From positions 434,001 through 498,000 of the forward strand of contig JBAJFG010000019.1 in NCBI GenBank assembly GCA_037903475.1: a stretch of DNA of 64,000 nucleotides, written 5' to 3'. The notes below the pieces were generated by a model that was given only the letters and a program-made list of their open reading frames with translations, was not told where the DNA came from and did no database searches. This document shows, piece after piece, positions 11,911-24,409 of the stretch. The first letter of the stretch is position 1. Each line of letters starts with the position of its first letter. Origin of the DNA: Ancylostoma caninum (lineage: Eukaryota; Nematoda; Chromadorea; Rhabditida; Ancylostomatidae). The position numbers and the translations under genes were made by a program.

Positions 11911-12940
11911 TATTGCCGTTACGCGCCATCGGCGGAAAGTTTTCGAGCGCGCCAAGCATGCGGCGCGTGCGTGGAGCAACCCTCTTGTGGCAGCGGTCCA
12001 TCGTCCTCGCTCAGCTGTCCGAGGACGTCTTTCGATTAGGCCCTGGTATTATCTTTTTCACGAATCTTGCCACTTGGCCATCCGCCAAGATGAGGTAAGT
12101 CTCGCCACGTTGTTATAGGCAAGACATGTTTTGGCGCGCTTCCAGCTATCGATCGTCGATTGATAGCGTCGATTTTCATGATTTAGCGTGTGATAAAATG
12201 CGCTCTGTGTAATTAAACAGAACACATTGAATTGCTCTGATTTTTGGAACAGATTATATGTGTTTTTATTCGTTCTTCTTTATTTCTTGAAATGTTTTCG
12301 TAGTGAAGAGGCCTGTGACTGACCGATATTGATCGGACGGCCCCGCGCGCATCGATTTTTGCACGTTTTATTCGCGCACACCTCAAAGCGTCATTTTTGA
12401 TGTTTTCTTAAAATTTGTTTTGGCCCTGTAGAAAGCTGCTTGTACCGAGTAGCTTTTTCATCCTAAGAAAGAGGACCCTGGGATGTGGTGGTTGGTAGCG
12501 GGGCTTCTTTGTCTCGCTTTTGTCCTCGTTTGTTACCAGCCACCATATCTCATGGTCCTCTTTCTAAGAAAGAAGAGGCTACCCTGGACAAGCAGCTCTC
12601 TACGGGGCCAAACATTAAAAAAATAATATAAATTAAAACATTTAAACACATGAAAACATCAAAAATGACAAATTGGGGCGTGCCCGGGCAAAACGTGCAA
12701 AAGGTGAGGCTTGCGGGGCCATCCGATAGATATCGGTCAGCCTCATCACTACAAAAACATTCGAAATAATGAAGAAAAGCGAATAAAAACACTTACCAGG
12801 GCCTAATCCTAGCGAACGACGTCCTCGAACAACTGAGCGAGGACGATGGACCGCTGCCACAAGAGGGCCGCGCCGCGCACGCGCCGCATGCTCGGCGCGC
12901 TCGAAAACTTTCCGCCGATGGCGCGCAAGGACTATATTGT
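11911..12940. repeat. Near-palindrome of about 1.03 kb (foldback element)
   Basis: The left arm (about 11911-12480) and the right arm (about 12555-12940) are diverged inverted copies. Matching landmarks are CGCGCCATCGGCGGAAAG at 11922 against CTTTCCGCCGATGGCGCG near 12909, GTGGCAGCGGTCCATCGTCC against GGACGATGGACCGCTGCCAC, and CCTAAGAAAGAGGACC against GGTCCTCTTTCTAAGAAAG. The arms differ by indels. The short centre is rich in CTTTGTC and CCTCGTTTG. No transposase is present. A foldback or long-TIR non-autonomous element is the likeliest identity. A plain inverted duplication is the alternative. Confidence 0.8.
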
Positions 12941-14553
12941 AATGAGGATGTGGCTAGTATAGCGTTTGCGTTGCGCCCTGCATGTCCTTACCCGAAAGGA
13001 TCTTTTTACATCTGCTGATGTTGTTCGCGCATAACCCTATGAGTGAACTTTGAAGCCGCGCGTCACATCCGCGAAGTACTGTTACTGTAGCGAAGCCGAC
13101 TCGATTACTCGAAATGCATCTCGCATCTCTGCATCTCGCCTTCGCTGCTCCTGTAGACTGCAGCAGTGAACTTCTCGTCCTGCGCAGAGTGATGCCGCTT
13201 CTTCTGAACAGCCAATCTGGAGCTCCAAACGCACACGCATCAATTCATTGCTGATTCCGTCGCCATATTCCACTTGAATTGCGAAGCACCTAGCATCTTC
13301 GAACAATGAACTCTCAGTCGATTCATGCTACTTCCTCGATTTTGTTCATGTACCCCACAGAGCATTCCAATTCTTTTCGAGAATTCCATTTTTCTAGCAT
13401 TCTTCCAGTGCAATACAATATCACGCAGACTGCTTGTTTTTCAGATGGTGGTTTTCGAAAAGATCGCGGGAGCTTTCAAAGGAGACCGGCCAAAAATAAA
13501 CGATATGGGAAGGACTTCAATTTCATGAACGAGACGCTGCTACTTGTGCGATCCCTTCACATACAAAACGATTATCCCTGTCCTTTAAGCAAAACAATGT
13601 TCTGTTGCTGCTTGAAAACTTTGACTATTGGAGAGAAAACAGAAAACCTAGTTGGGAAATATCGTTTTTACCACTTGGACAGAGGTTGCAATTAATTCCA
13701 TCGTCATCCGGCCAAATACTTTCAGTTGTTTTTCGAGAACAGAAATGGGTGATCAACGATGCCGATTGTATTATTCTGCTAAATGTATCAATGAGCAAAT
13801 CTCCTAATTGAAAAGTTACCCGCATTGCATGTTGTTAGAACAGAGAGAAACAACGGCGAGAAGCAATCACATGATTTCCAAGCAATTGTCCTGTTTCTTC
13901 ACCCGCTACGTGAGACCTGAGTGTCAGAAATTGCCCAAAAAGGTTGCGGATATTAGTCAGCTGGCTATACTTATCGCTTCACTACAGTGAAGGGCATGAA
14001 TTTTTCAGGGTGGGAGATTCTTATTCTTCTATGATGTGGTTTTATCAGAAAATACCATTTGCCTCAACCACCCCACATGTTTTTCTTTTCAGAGCAATGC
14101 TATGCTATTGCTGGACGTTTATGAGAGTTGTTATTCAAAGTGATAGATGAAAGAGCTTTTAATTCTTCAGAACGTTTACGCATGCAATCCACGCCATTCT
14201 TCAAGTGTGATTACAATGTATTTTGCCTTTACTTTTACAATCTTAAGTTTGTAACTCTGTACATTATTGCTTCGCTACTACGCTAAATAAGAAGGGTGAT
14301 GTCAGCCAGCACTGGAAAAGACAGTGCTCACGTGTGTTTCAAGATTTGGTGTCCTCTAAGGTGCAATTACTATGGCGGAGTGGGCTATTATTTTTAAACC
14401 AAATAACTTCTCTCTCCAAAAGTTCAAAGTTTTCTATCACAATTATTCTTTCTCAGGTAGCAAATCGTTCTTGTCGTTGCTCTCTACTTTCTATTTGGAA
14501 ACTTTCTACTTTCCTTCTGTACTTTAACCATTCCCATGGAACTCATGCAAATA

Positions 14554-14625
14554 AATGGTTTCTTGTCTTGATCAAAAGCACTGTCTACTAATGGTTTCTT
14601 GTCTTGATCAAAAGCATTGTCTACT
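14554..14625. repeat. 36-bp tandem duplication
   Basis: Two head-to-tail units start AATGGTTTCTTGTCTTGATC at 14554 and 14590. They are identical apart from one base in AAAGCACTG versus AAAGCATTG. Confidence 0.9.
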
Positions 14626-17186
14626 ATTCTCACTGTTATTTAAAAAATGTCTATTATGATTCCCACAACCAACCGCTAGTAAATGTAATAAGCAAATGTA
14701 ATAGTGGGGCCCTTTGCAAGAATTTAGAGTCGAGATTCAGTTAGAGTTAAATATGCGAGGTTTTAGGTTGCAAGTGAAATTCAACCCCTATGTATTATAG
14801 TTACAGCCGTAAAAAATCTGAATCCCACGGGGAAAATACTGCCTTTTGTGAACTTGCTCCGTCGAACCAACAGCCACTTCGCAAGTGCTGATGAGGATTG
14901 TTTCAAAGCAGCACAGTATGCCCAAAATGCCTTTATATTTGCCATTCTGAAAATATTACAGGCCAAGTGGACAAAAAACAGGAACTGTCCATAATAACAG
15001 GTTACTCCATAGGCCTTCTTCCTTTATCCTTATTATCTGTCGGTATCGATGAAGCAAACTGTATTCGATGAAGCAAACTGTATTATTATTGTGTGGCGAT
15101 ATGTCGTAAGCTTTGACAAAACTCAACGTTCCTTTATAGATTCTCGACTCATCGAAATCAGGATCTTCTGTGAGCCTTTCAACTTTAAAAGACGAGGAAC
15201 ACACTGAGTTAACAAGTTAATGTGATACTACTGATTAATAGATTCCAGAAGAGTGCAGGAACTGTGCTCCCTTTCGGTGCTGTTGCGACCCTTTTGTTAT
15301 TCACGTTTGGCCGACGACGCTGAACGTTCTTTTCCATGTCTAAAACGTTATCTTCATACCAATCGAAGTCATCAATTGCCGATGAATTTAGAGGAAAAAC
15401 AGCGAGATCTTAAAATTCTTGATCCCTTGGAATATGGGAGTATCCCTGACGGAACCTGTTTATGGAAACACATGGAAACACTGTCTTTGTCGTAATCTGA
15501 TGCTGCAAGGAATTTAGTAGAAGTCCTAAACTCACAGTATCTGGCAGGAAAACTGCAGCTTCGGCTTTCCGTTCATAACTTCTTTAAAGGTAGAGCATGG
15601 AAGTTCAAATTTTTATGCGTGTTACAAGTGTTCCGGAATGGAAACAACTGAAAACCTCTTCACTCCGTCGTTTCTACGTTTCTCCAGAAAAGAATTCTAT
15701 TCACGGTGGTCGACATCTGTGATTCAGTGACATCCACAGTCTCTCACAGAACGAAGTCTTTCGGTGGAAAGGAACACGTCAAATTGTTCAGGACAGAACA
15801 ACCCTACCCCGCTCAAAAATGTGCCTGCTCTGTTCATTAGTTGAGTACATAGCTTGCTTGAGGTCTATTTAGCGAACACCCTCCTCGGACGTTTCTGCCC
15901 GCACGCGTACACCGTCAGTCGCACTTAGATGGAAACGCTGCTGATAACGATACTGTAGCCTCAACGTGTATGCTTATTATGCCAGAATCATTTGCTCCTT
16001 CGAACACCCCAAATACTCCGGATAGTTCCAGTGAAGCCATTGGTGCACCTCATATTGAAGGAGTTTAGAGTTTTCTTCTTGCTCGAGGAAGAAGCGATTC
16101 AGGGAGTTCATAAGCGTTTGTATGTGTCTCTGAGAGCGTTCATGATTTGAAGAATTTTTTCTCAGAAATATCCAAAATCGGCTAGGGGACAAGATTGGAC
16201 AATTCCAGTGCAAATCAGTAATTTTAATCCTTGCTGATTATCTGGTTATATCGCACACGGACGGGATTTGGTCAAACTATCTGTGTTTGAAACATTCTGG
16301 TATCTGAGGAGGTACTGAAGTAGCAGTCTAAAGGAAACAGATAGGACGGAGTTTGACAGCATTTTGTTTTGCTAGACCATGCCGCAGGTTCGTACGATGA
16401 TTAGCTCGTTGGATGCTGAAATTGAAGGAAATTGAGAAGAATGACCAGTAAAGTCTTCGGCCTTTTGGAAAGTCTGCTTCTTTGTGGGAGATAGTAGAAA
16501 CACTGAAGACTGACAGAGGTGAGGGGAAAGATGCACTTCACCACCGGCTGCAAGGGGTCTCGCAATGCTGGAAAGCGAGCTGCGCGAGTGACTGATGGAG
16601 TTTCCCTATGTTTATCAACGACGCGTGTCTCATGCAGCGTGTTTCGTGAGCTGCACACCAAAGGGAGATGCAGCGCACTTCGGACATGCGTCATGTTGAG
16701 GAGAAAGCAATAAATGATGGCAAAACAGCACGACTTCCTATAAGATGAATCCAAAGAAGAAACTGTCTGTGTTTCTGTTTTCTCTGTAAGCACTGGAAAT
16801 ATTCACCTAAGGTGGTCATTTCTAGCTGAGAGAATTTCCAGACAATCACCAACAGCAGGGTAACGATGTTGGCGTTGTAACAACTAAAAAGTAGTCAATT
16901 AGAATAATGAATGTTTAGATGCCTGCGACGAAAAAGAAAAATCCAGAAAATATCAAAAATGTGCGTTGAAAGCAACGCAGAAAACTATAGATAAAACTGC
17001 GTCATGGCTTTGGAAGTCTGTCAACACTCGGGCCTGCCGCGGTCGGAAGAGGTGCCGCGAGGACCCCTGAGTGGATTGGAGCGCAGAATCATCCAAGTGC
17101 GCCCTTTTTGAGTACCACGATCGGAACTTTACCGGTCGTGCCCATGCGATATGGGGCCACACCGGTGCCATGAATGTACTGTGCTT

Positions 17187-17226
17187 GGCACAGGTGTCAT
17201 CCCGGAGCGGCACCTGTGCCAAACAC
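17187..17226. repeat. Short GC-rich hairpin
   Basis: TTGGCACAGGTG is followed after about 15 bp by CACCTGTGCCAA, giving a perfect 12-bp stem. It sits inside a locally GC-rich island (about 17030-17280) whose nature is unknown. Confidence 0.7.
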
Positions 17227-17767
17227 AGTAATTTTTGGCTATTGGCCCTTCGCTGGTGCCAGACTTTGCCCGTGATTTGCTTTCGATAGGGGAAATCCGG
17301 AGAGTATCTTTAAGCCTCGAGTGTTAGATAAAAACTGTAAGTACTTGAAAGTCTAGTATTACATTTGTCAGGTATTTCCATACAGCTACGCAATGTCTCA
17401 TTCCGGGCGTCAGATTCATCGTTCAGGCTTTCGCACGATTGTATTTTTCTTCTTTTACTATTTCATCGTCAACATCTGCTGGCTGTGGCAGCAATAATGA
17501 CGTGAGTGCAACTGGTGATTTCACTCATCTAAGGTTATGTGATGTCGTGGATTTTGTCTCCTATAGTCGGCGAACCCAAGGAATAATGTATTACCTGTGA
17601 AGGTGTGAGTTCTACGTGCTTGAACACCAATGAACGTTAGCACAAAATCAAACACCTTTCTGAACACATTGACGACAATCGCCTTGGCGAGTTGTGCCAC
17701 GTGGGATCAGAGCGAAATTCTCTTTTATTTATTCCACTGCAGTATTAATAGATTTTATGTTAGTAAA

Positions 17768-18721
17768 TCTGTATATATAAAAGTGAAAGTTTGTGTGAGT
17801 GTTTGTGTGTATGCTCCTTATAGAACTCGCGGAGGATGAACCGATCCGGACCAAATTTTGCATACAGGCCCAACGGGGGCCGGCTGAGGTTATAGGCAAC
17901 ATTTGCACCTGGGATTATCGATTGGTTTATCGATTATATCGATTTCATCGATATTTCACATTTTTTGTACAGGGGTTGATGAGGACATGTCTACTAGGGT
18001 TCTTCAATATGCTGAACACGACTATGACAGCCGTTTCGCATGGCGGTATCGATTTACTGATTTTATCGATTTTTTACAACTTTCGCTCGGTCATCGGTGA
18101 GGACATGCCCACTGGGGTTTTCGAATGTGCTGAATACGAATATGGCAACCCTTTTCAATGACGGTATCGATTTATCGATTTTATCGACTTTTTCCAACTT
18201 TCGCTCGGGGATCGGTGAGGACATGCCCACTGGGGTTCTCGAATGTGCTGAATACGAATAGGGCAACCCCTTTCAGTGACGGTATCGATTTACTGATTTT
18301 ATCGAATTTTCGCAGCTTCTACTCAGGGGTCAGTGAGGACATATCTACTGGAATTGTGCGCTGATCACGAGTATGACAACTACTATGCATGGAACTTCGA
18401 GTTATTGGTTTTATCGGATTTTTTATCAAGTTTTTGACTTTTTCCACTTCTTCTCGGTTAATAGTAAGAGCGCATTTACTGAGGTTCTCAAAGATGCTGA
18501 TCGCAATTATGGCATGCTTTTTCCATAAAGTTATTATCCAAATAACTTCACTGTTTCATTTTTTGCCAATATGTCGGTTAAATGGGGGTCATTCAGGTCC
18601 GTCATCATACTGATCACCAAAATGATAAGCATTTTCAATGGATTTACCGGTAGTAACAGATTTCCTCATCAATGTGAAATAGCCGGGGTAGTAGAACACC
18701 CGAGCGAAGCCGGGCATCTAG
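17768..18721 (+). mobile_element. Non-autonomous Helitron, 954 bp, copy 1
   Basis: The 5' end is TCTGTATATATAAAAG and the 3' end is a GC-rich hairpin, CCCGAGCGAAGCCGGG, then CAT, then CTAG. The flanking host bases are A on the left and T on the right. TC at the start, a hairpin followed by CTAG, and insertion between A and T are the defining Helitron features. There is no Rep/helicase coding, so it is non-autonomous. The interior is an array of 118-bp units. Confidence 0.88.
17930..18460 (+). repeat. 118-bp tandem array inside Helitron copy 1
   Basis: The marker GGACAT followed by an ACT-containing segment recurs at 17983, 18101, 18219 and 18337, an exact spacing of 118 bp. Each unit contains runs of ATCGATTT and the phrase TGCTGAATACGAATA. 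About 4.5 units are visible, becoming degenerate toward 18460. Confidence 0.9.
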
Positions 18722-19129
18722 TAAATAATAAAAGCTATAGCAATCATATTATCAAGTATAACAATAGATTGTTATCATTTATTAATATTCTTACTGTTAT
18801 TATCGATAAAAAATCAATAAATGGCAACAACTACAATCAATCATTGAGGAAAATACCAATAATGTTGATAAATTTTCAATAAATTTCTATGATTGTGAAA
18901 TTTGTTGCAAACAATGAATTATAATACAGTTTGACATTTATTCTACAATATACGTAAAATTAATTCGTCATTATTATTTTTGATAATTTCTTTGCTGATT
19001 TTTTCTTGAAAGCGATGCAGTATGACCACCGTAACCGGCGGATTTGGTTATGCGGTACGAAATAGTGGTAATATCCAAACTCAGCGTGTTCAATAATCCC
19101 ACTGTGCAAAGTTTCAAGAGATTCTGATA

Positions 19130-19234
19130 TCGGGATCCCCATTTTTGACGTGGGACCCACCGGTAGGTCCCTTGGTCCGTGCTGGCCTCCAAAATGGGAC
19201 CCACCCACGGGTCCCATTGTCGTCAACGTGTTAA
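19130..19234 (-). mobile_element. Possible piggyBac-like terminus
   Basis: Read on the minus strand from the TTAA at 19231-19234, the sequence is TTAACACGTTGACGAC followed by GGGACCC-rich short inverted motifs. Insertion at TTAA is typical of piggyBac. A similar start, TTAACACGTTCGCGAC, occurs at 62531. Only one end is visible here and no transposase motif was found. Confidence 0.3.
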
Positions 19235-20290
19235 AACAATGACTGAAGTCTCTTTTTAATCATATCAACTTGGATGTTCAGAGTTGTGGAGAGCCCTGAA
19301 AACGCAAGCGAACAAAGGTTGCCAACATGGTGGAGGTGGAGAACCAGCTCGTCTTCAAGCTGGTGACCCGACACTACCAAGTCTATAGTTCAAAGTCTTC
19401 CGTTGGTCCTTTATTCAGCAAAATGTAGTCTATATTCAGTTTGCAATAGCTTTGCGAATTCAGGTTGAATTCAGGTTGTTGTTGGAAGTCCGTGAGGCAG
19501 ACTTACATCGCAAATTGGGCTGCCGAAGTCAAGGTGCTCGGTTACAGCATGCAAAAGACAGAACAAATCTCAGAAAATGAGAAATGGAATCGAAAAATGC
19601 CAAAAACATCTAACAGCTTAGGAACAAGGCATGCTGTATCTGTTTTAGCCTATGTGTATTTCATTTGTAAACATTCTATCGTTTAGAAGTCGCGCATCTA
19701 GGCACTGGTTGTCCAACAGTACCCACAGTAGCAGAATACCTATAACCCGTGAAAGAACTTCTTATAGGAAACCACAGCGTCACGGAGATTCCGGTGACAC
19801 ACGATATAGGTAACATCATGTGGTGAATAAAGTAATTAGCAAACTTCAGTATTTTTTTCAAGTCAGTCCGACAATCGCTAACGTAATGATACGATGTTGC
19901 ATCGTCGCCTTTTGAAAATGATATTTTGAATTGGAACAACCAAGTAAATTCTTGTACAGGAGTGTGCCTTCGCGAGAGACACCAGCAACACACCAGCTAG
20001 GCAAGGTATAATTTGGAGCATATGCAACATAGCATATGTCTTTGTGGGGTCCTTCGATCCTATTTGAAATGCGTATTTTCAGCATGATGACTTCCTAGCA
20101 AAGCTTCCTGCGTTTGATCCTATGAAAAAGGAGCTCGCCTCCAGCAGAAAGAGCTTTAGAACATCAATTCCAATGAGCTCAAGAAACAATTAGTACAAGG
20201 AAAAATAAGTTTGGTGCAACTCAAACCTCAGCAGATTCCTTTATCCCTTCACCCTAATAACAATGAGGTAATTATTGGCCAGTATTGTAG

Positions 20291-20343
20291 TTTGCCTCTT
20301 TACTGCTACCATTGCGTTTTGCCTCTTTACTGCTACCATTGCA
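20291..20343. repeat. 27-bp tandem duplication
   Basis: TTTGCCTCTTTACTGCTACC starts at 20291 and again at 20318, followed in both cases by ATTGC. Confidence 0.9.
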
Positions 20344-21802
20344 TGCCAGACATTCCTTCATTCACTATTACTGACCTTTATTGTGACGAAACAAGGTCAT
20401 ATTCTAGCAATGGAATAGCAAGACCCAAAGTGATTCCGGTCGAATTTGGATCTGCTTCACAATACAAGTACTATTGCACATACTAATGAAATGATGACAT
20501 CGCAATATATACAATACAATATACGCAATATATACGCAATACATTTATATGGTATGAGATAGTACTCTGACTCAGTACATAGTACTCATAGTACTCTGAC
20601 TCAGTCGGACTCAGTAGCAACACTTACAAAATATTAACACTTCCGAACGCATTGCTTAACTTTTATATCTAAAAGAAAATAAAAGAGTACATTAAAGGTA
20701 AAGCACTTTCAGATAAGCTAATGCTTCCAACACATCGATTATGGGCTCAAAGAAGTTTTCCTCACATCATAAAAGAACATTTCACAGAGAAATGAAACCC
20801 AGGCAATCAAAACAATAAGTAGCAGCGGATATACGCTGCAATATAAGCAAAAAAAAGAATCCACATTCACCTTTCTGATGGGTGTAACTACACGTTCCTC
20901 TTATTTTTCTAATCATGAATTTTTGTTGGTATTATAAGTTACAAGCAAAATCGAGAGAGCTTCTCTAAAAGGCTTACGTGCAAGTAGTTGTCGCATTGTC
21001 AAATGAGAAAAAAAACATTTACTGCACACGCGGAAGAAATGCCAGAAAACCAGAGCAGATACCAACGAGCAGCTTTTTCTGGAAAGACTATAGTTGCGCG
21101 TTTGAAGAGCATGAGAAGTTCTGCTCAACAGCTCTGACAGAAGCCTGCTACTCTGAACACATTAATACAAAAGCGAGTTCACACCACTACGTCCTTATAA
21201 CAAGGCTTTCACTAACAAAATCACAGATACATAGCGGCTTAAGCTTGGGGAACAAACACTTACAGAATTATGGACTACAAGCGAAGATAGAATGAAGACA
21301 AAGAGCAAAGAGTGATGCAAAGATAAAAAAAATCAATGACCACTCACAATGTAACGCGGCATACTGCAGACACTGAGATATTTAAAAGAAATTTTCAGTG
21401 AAGATGAAGTATTCCTTACTGAGAGAGAGAATGGTGGGAAAACAGACCAATGCAACAACCTAAAGAAAATCTGAGGCTAAGTAGAGTTAGTTCCTACTAA
21501 CTCCTCTTCACTCGCACGTCTATGATTTCGTCGTGAGTTTAGATATGCGATGGGTGTAGTGCAGCCGCGGAGGAATACGGCGCTCCTGCCTAGACCTTCT
21601 TCAATGGATTGATAGGAGCAACTGACATGGATTTCCATAGCCGATTTGCGATTCTTCTAATTGGCTGTAGATGCACACTGAAGAATGACAAGATTTGAGA
21701 GAGTATGGTGAAACACAAGTACATAAGTTTGCCTTCCTGAAGAATCTGCGAGGCTAAATATGTGGGTTCCCCCCCCACCCCCCCCCCAAATTTATTTATT
21801 CA

Positions 21803-22710
21803 CTAGACAGTATGCCCGGCTTTGCTCGGGTGTTTTACTACCCTGGCTGTTCCACACCTGATGAAGGAATTTGCTACCACCGATAAATCCATTGAAGATG
21901 CTCGCCACTTTGGTGATGAACATGTTGATGGATCCTTTCTTCTAGCCTACCTATTGGCGAAAAATGAAAAAAAGTTGTTTGGAACTTTATGGAAGATGCA
22001 TGCCATATTTATGTTCAGCTTCTTTGAGAACGTTAGTGAATGCGCCCTTACCCGTCACTAGGCAGAGGCGAAAAATTCAAAAACTCGACTAAATATTCGA
22101 TCAAACCAATAACTCTGTGTTTCCATGCATGGTTGTCATATTTGTGTTCAGCACATCCAAAAACTCCAGTGGACATGTCATCACCGATCCCTGAGCAAAA
22201 ATTGTTGGAAATCGATAAAATCAATAAATCGACACCGTCGTTCAAAACGCTTAACGTAATCGAGTCCGGCATATTCGAAAACTCCAGTGCGCATATTCCC
22301 TACCGATCTCTGAGCAAAACTTCGATGAAATCACTAAATCGATAACGAAAAATCGATTGAATCAATAAATCGATAACGTTATCAGACATGTTGCCATATT
22401 CGTGTTCAGCACACTGACATACCCCAGTAGACATGTCTTCGCCGCCTACTCAAAAATAGCGAAAAATCAATAAAACGATAATGTCAGCATGTCGCAGAAC
22501 CCCAGTCTACACGTGCTTGTAAACAAAAATGGCGAAAAATCAATAAAATCGATATAATCGATTAGCTAATCGATAAAGTCAGGTTATAGGTAGCCTTTAA
22601 CATCCGCCGGTCCTTGGTGGACCTGCGTGTAAAATTTGGTTCGGATCGGACAATCTTCCGCGATTTCTACTCCGATTTCCAAACACACAAACTTTCGCTT
22701 TTATCATATA
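21803..22710 (-). mobile_element. Non-autonomous Helitron, copy 2, inverted
   Basis: This is the same family as 17768-18721 but on the minus strand. Its 3' end on that strand is the hairpin from CCCGAGCAAAGCCGGG, then CATACTGT, then CTAG, followed by host T. The ATCGAT-rich repeat units and the 5' region (GAAAGTTTGTGTGTTTGG on the minus strand) are recognisable. The expected TC terminus is missing, because a mariner element begins at 22711 within the TATATA-rich 5' tip. The 3' spacer between hairpin and CTAG is 5 bp longer than in copy 1. Confidence 0.82.
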
Positions 22711-23620
22711 TTAGGTTGAGGAACTATAAATGTCCGTTTGACCTTCAAATCAGAAACAATACCATTACAAGAACTCCATCCAGGGGGTATTTCCCAAATT
22801 GTTGCATGACCCTTCTACTTCCTCCTTAAATGAACGATTGCCTTCCATGACAAAATCGTAGAGCTTTGAGACGCCGTAGTGACCCATCCAAATTCTAGCT
22901 CCACCGCAGTTTTTTTAAAAATTCTTCTCCTCCAATGAACGCTGCATCGGCAGGATCGTTGGTGTTATCCTGATAGTGCCGGTCCTGGACTAGTAGGCGG
23001 GTGAGGAAGGGCTCCCCAAACTTATTTTTTCCGGGTCACTTTCGCGATTTGTCGTTTGGACCGTGTCATGGATAAGTTTTGAAGCCGCCATTTTGACACC
23101 AAGACGATGCAGGTCTTGGTCCAAGCGGTCCTGATATTGCGCAGAGAGATCAGCAGTAAACTTCTAACCAGAATTCACCATCCTTAGATGGAACGTTCCT
23201 TTCATATTTTACCGCAGACGCAGTGTCACCTTCCATTCGTGACCATCAGATTTGCGTGTTGGAATAGGCTGCTGTATGTCGCTGAGAAGGTGTGGTTTTC
23301 TGTCTGCGTGCTCAAGACCACCTGTTATCGACACCATAATGGTTTCGAAGGATTGTCGACTCTTTACACGGCAGAGAAGGATTCGGCCGATGGCGGCTCG
23401 CGTATTTACAATGTCTGCCTTGAAAGGGTGGGGCATCAATTAAAAATTATTTTTCAGAAGTAAAACATCGGTGGATACCAAACAAATCACATATCTCCTG
23501 GAGCGTCATGAAGTGTTCTTTCACATGAAAACACACGCCCTACCAAAAATAGTGACACTAGGGAAAATAGAGGAAGAAAGGAAAACGAATACAGCGGACA
23601 TTTATAATTCCTCAACCTAT
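22711..23620 (-). mobile_element. Degenerate mariner element, about 910 bp
   Basis: The ends are TTAGGTTGAGGAACTATAAA on the left and, inverted on the right, TAGGTTGAGGAATTATAAAT, so a TIR of about 26 bp with few differences. TA precedes the left end, while the right flank has mutated. On the minus strand a fragment reads LPHPPTSPGPALSG, which is the decayed mariner catalytic block LPHPPYSPDLAPSDY near 23000. The first catalytic blocks are not readable and frames are broken throughout. Confidence 0.75.
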
Positions 23621-23769
23621 TCAATACACAAGACGAAAGGAGAATTTGAGTGTTGAGTGTACGCAAAAAAGGTATGAGATCTTCTCAGTAATTATTAGAA
23701 TACCCATGTTTTACTACGTCGTGCTGACAACTGTTATCAGCTCTTTCTTTCGGTACGTTAGCAGTCATC

Positions 23770-23990
23770 AGTTGTGCGACTACATAGCAAGCACGCTCTA
23801 CGGCGGGTTTTGTATCTCAAGAGGCTCTTTAAATTGATATGTACCTCAGGCGCTGTAGGGAGCACGTCATTTTCATGATTTTTTTCATTTTGCCTGACGT
23901 CAACATTGTGCTGACCTATCAAGCATGCTCTGCTGCGGGTTCTGTGTCTCAAGAACCTCTTTGAACTGGCACGTACCACGGGCGCTGTAG
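23770..23990. repeat. 132-bp diverged tandem duplication
   Basis: CACGCTCTACGGCGGGTTTT at 23792 is repeated as CATGCTCTGCTGCGGGTTCT at 23924, and both are followed by a GTNTCTCAAGA segment, CCTCTTT or GCTCTTT, and GGCGCTGTAGG. The unit is about 132 bp. The two copies differ at many positions, so the duplication is old. Confidence 0.75.
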
Positions 23991-24409
23991 GAACTTATGA
24001 CTTGTGACTGTGATGATGCCGAGTACACCGGTGATTCATGAATGCAGCGCTAGTCGTAAGATCTGAGATTCATGGAGATCTGAGTTTATCGATTTCAAAG
24101 AGAAATAGAACAACCCAAGCACCGACTCAACTCTTTCCTCGCAGTGGTATCATGTGACCCAAAGAATCGAAAGAATATGGAGAACTTTGTGAATCTCTAT
24201 CATTTACAGCTCAGATGTTTTAGTGTAAAGACCGTAACTAAAGTAGTTTGTTCTGAACCTAGTAGTGAAGTGAATCTTACAATAACAGAAAGTATTACGG
24301 ATAAGTGGTATTTGAGAGATGAGGCATTTTCTTCTAAACCGGGGCGGATGAGATTGTTCATGCCCGTGTTCCGGAAGCACGTTTTCATGTGATATCATCT
24401 ATATCGAGC
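23991..24409. other. Undetermined DNA
   Basis: About 400 bp between the tandem duplication and the CR1-like LINE. The overlapping open frames here have no recognisable content. Confidence 0.35.

Larger units (their letters stand above)
12941..17767. other. Undetermined DNA with minor duplications
   Basis: Nearly 5 kb without a recognisable gene. Open frames reach 130 codons (16401-16793 minus, 13306-13695 plus) but lack any pattern I could assign. Small items inside are a 36-bp tandem duplication at 14554-14625, a short repeat of TCGATGAAGCAAACTGTAT at about 15046-15084, and a GC-rich hairpin at about 17187-17226. Confidence 0.35.
18722..21780. other. Undetermined, AT-rich, with a possible piggyBac-like end
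   Basis: The stretch just after the Helitron (18722-18960) is very AT-rich. A possible piggyBac-type terminus lies at about 19130-19234. A 27-bp tandem duplication is at 20291-20343, and loose AATATATACGCAA and ACTCTGACTCAGT repeats fill about 20485-20610. No gene could be supported. Confidence 0.35.

Noticed and set aside
13306..13695. 129-codon open frame
   Set aside because: No motif, AT-driven composition and overlapping open frames in other phases.
21550..21600. GGTGTAGTGCAGCCGC resembling an A-box
   Set aside because: No B-box at the right distance; too short to call.
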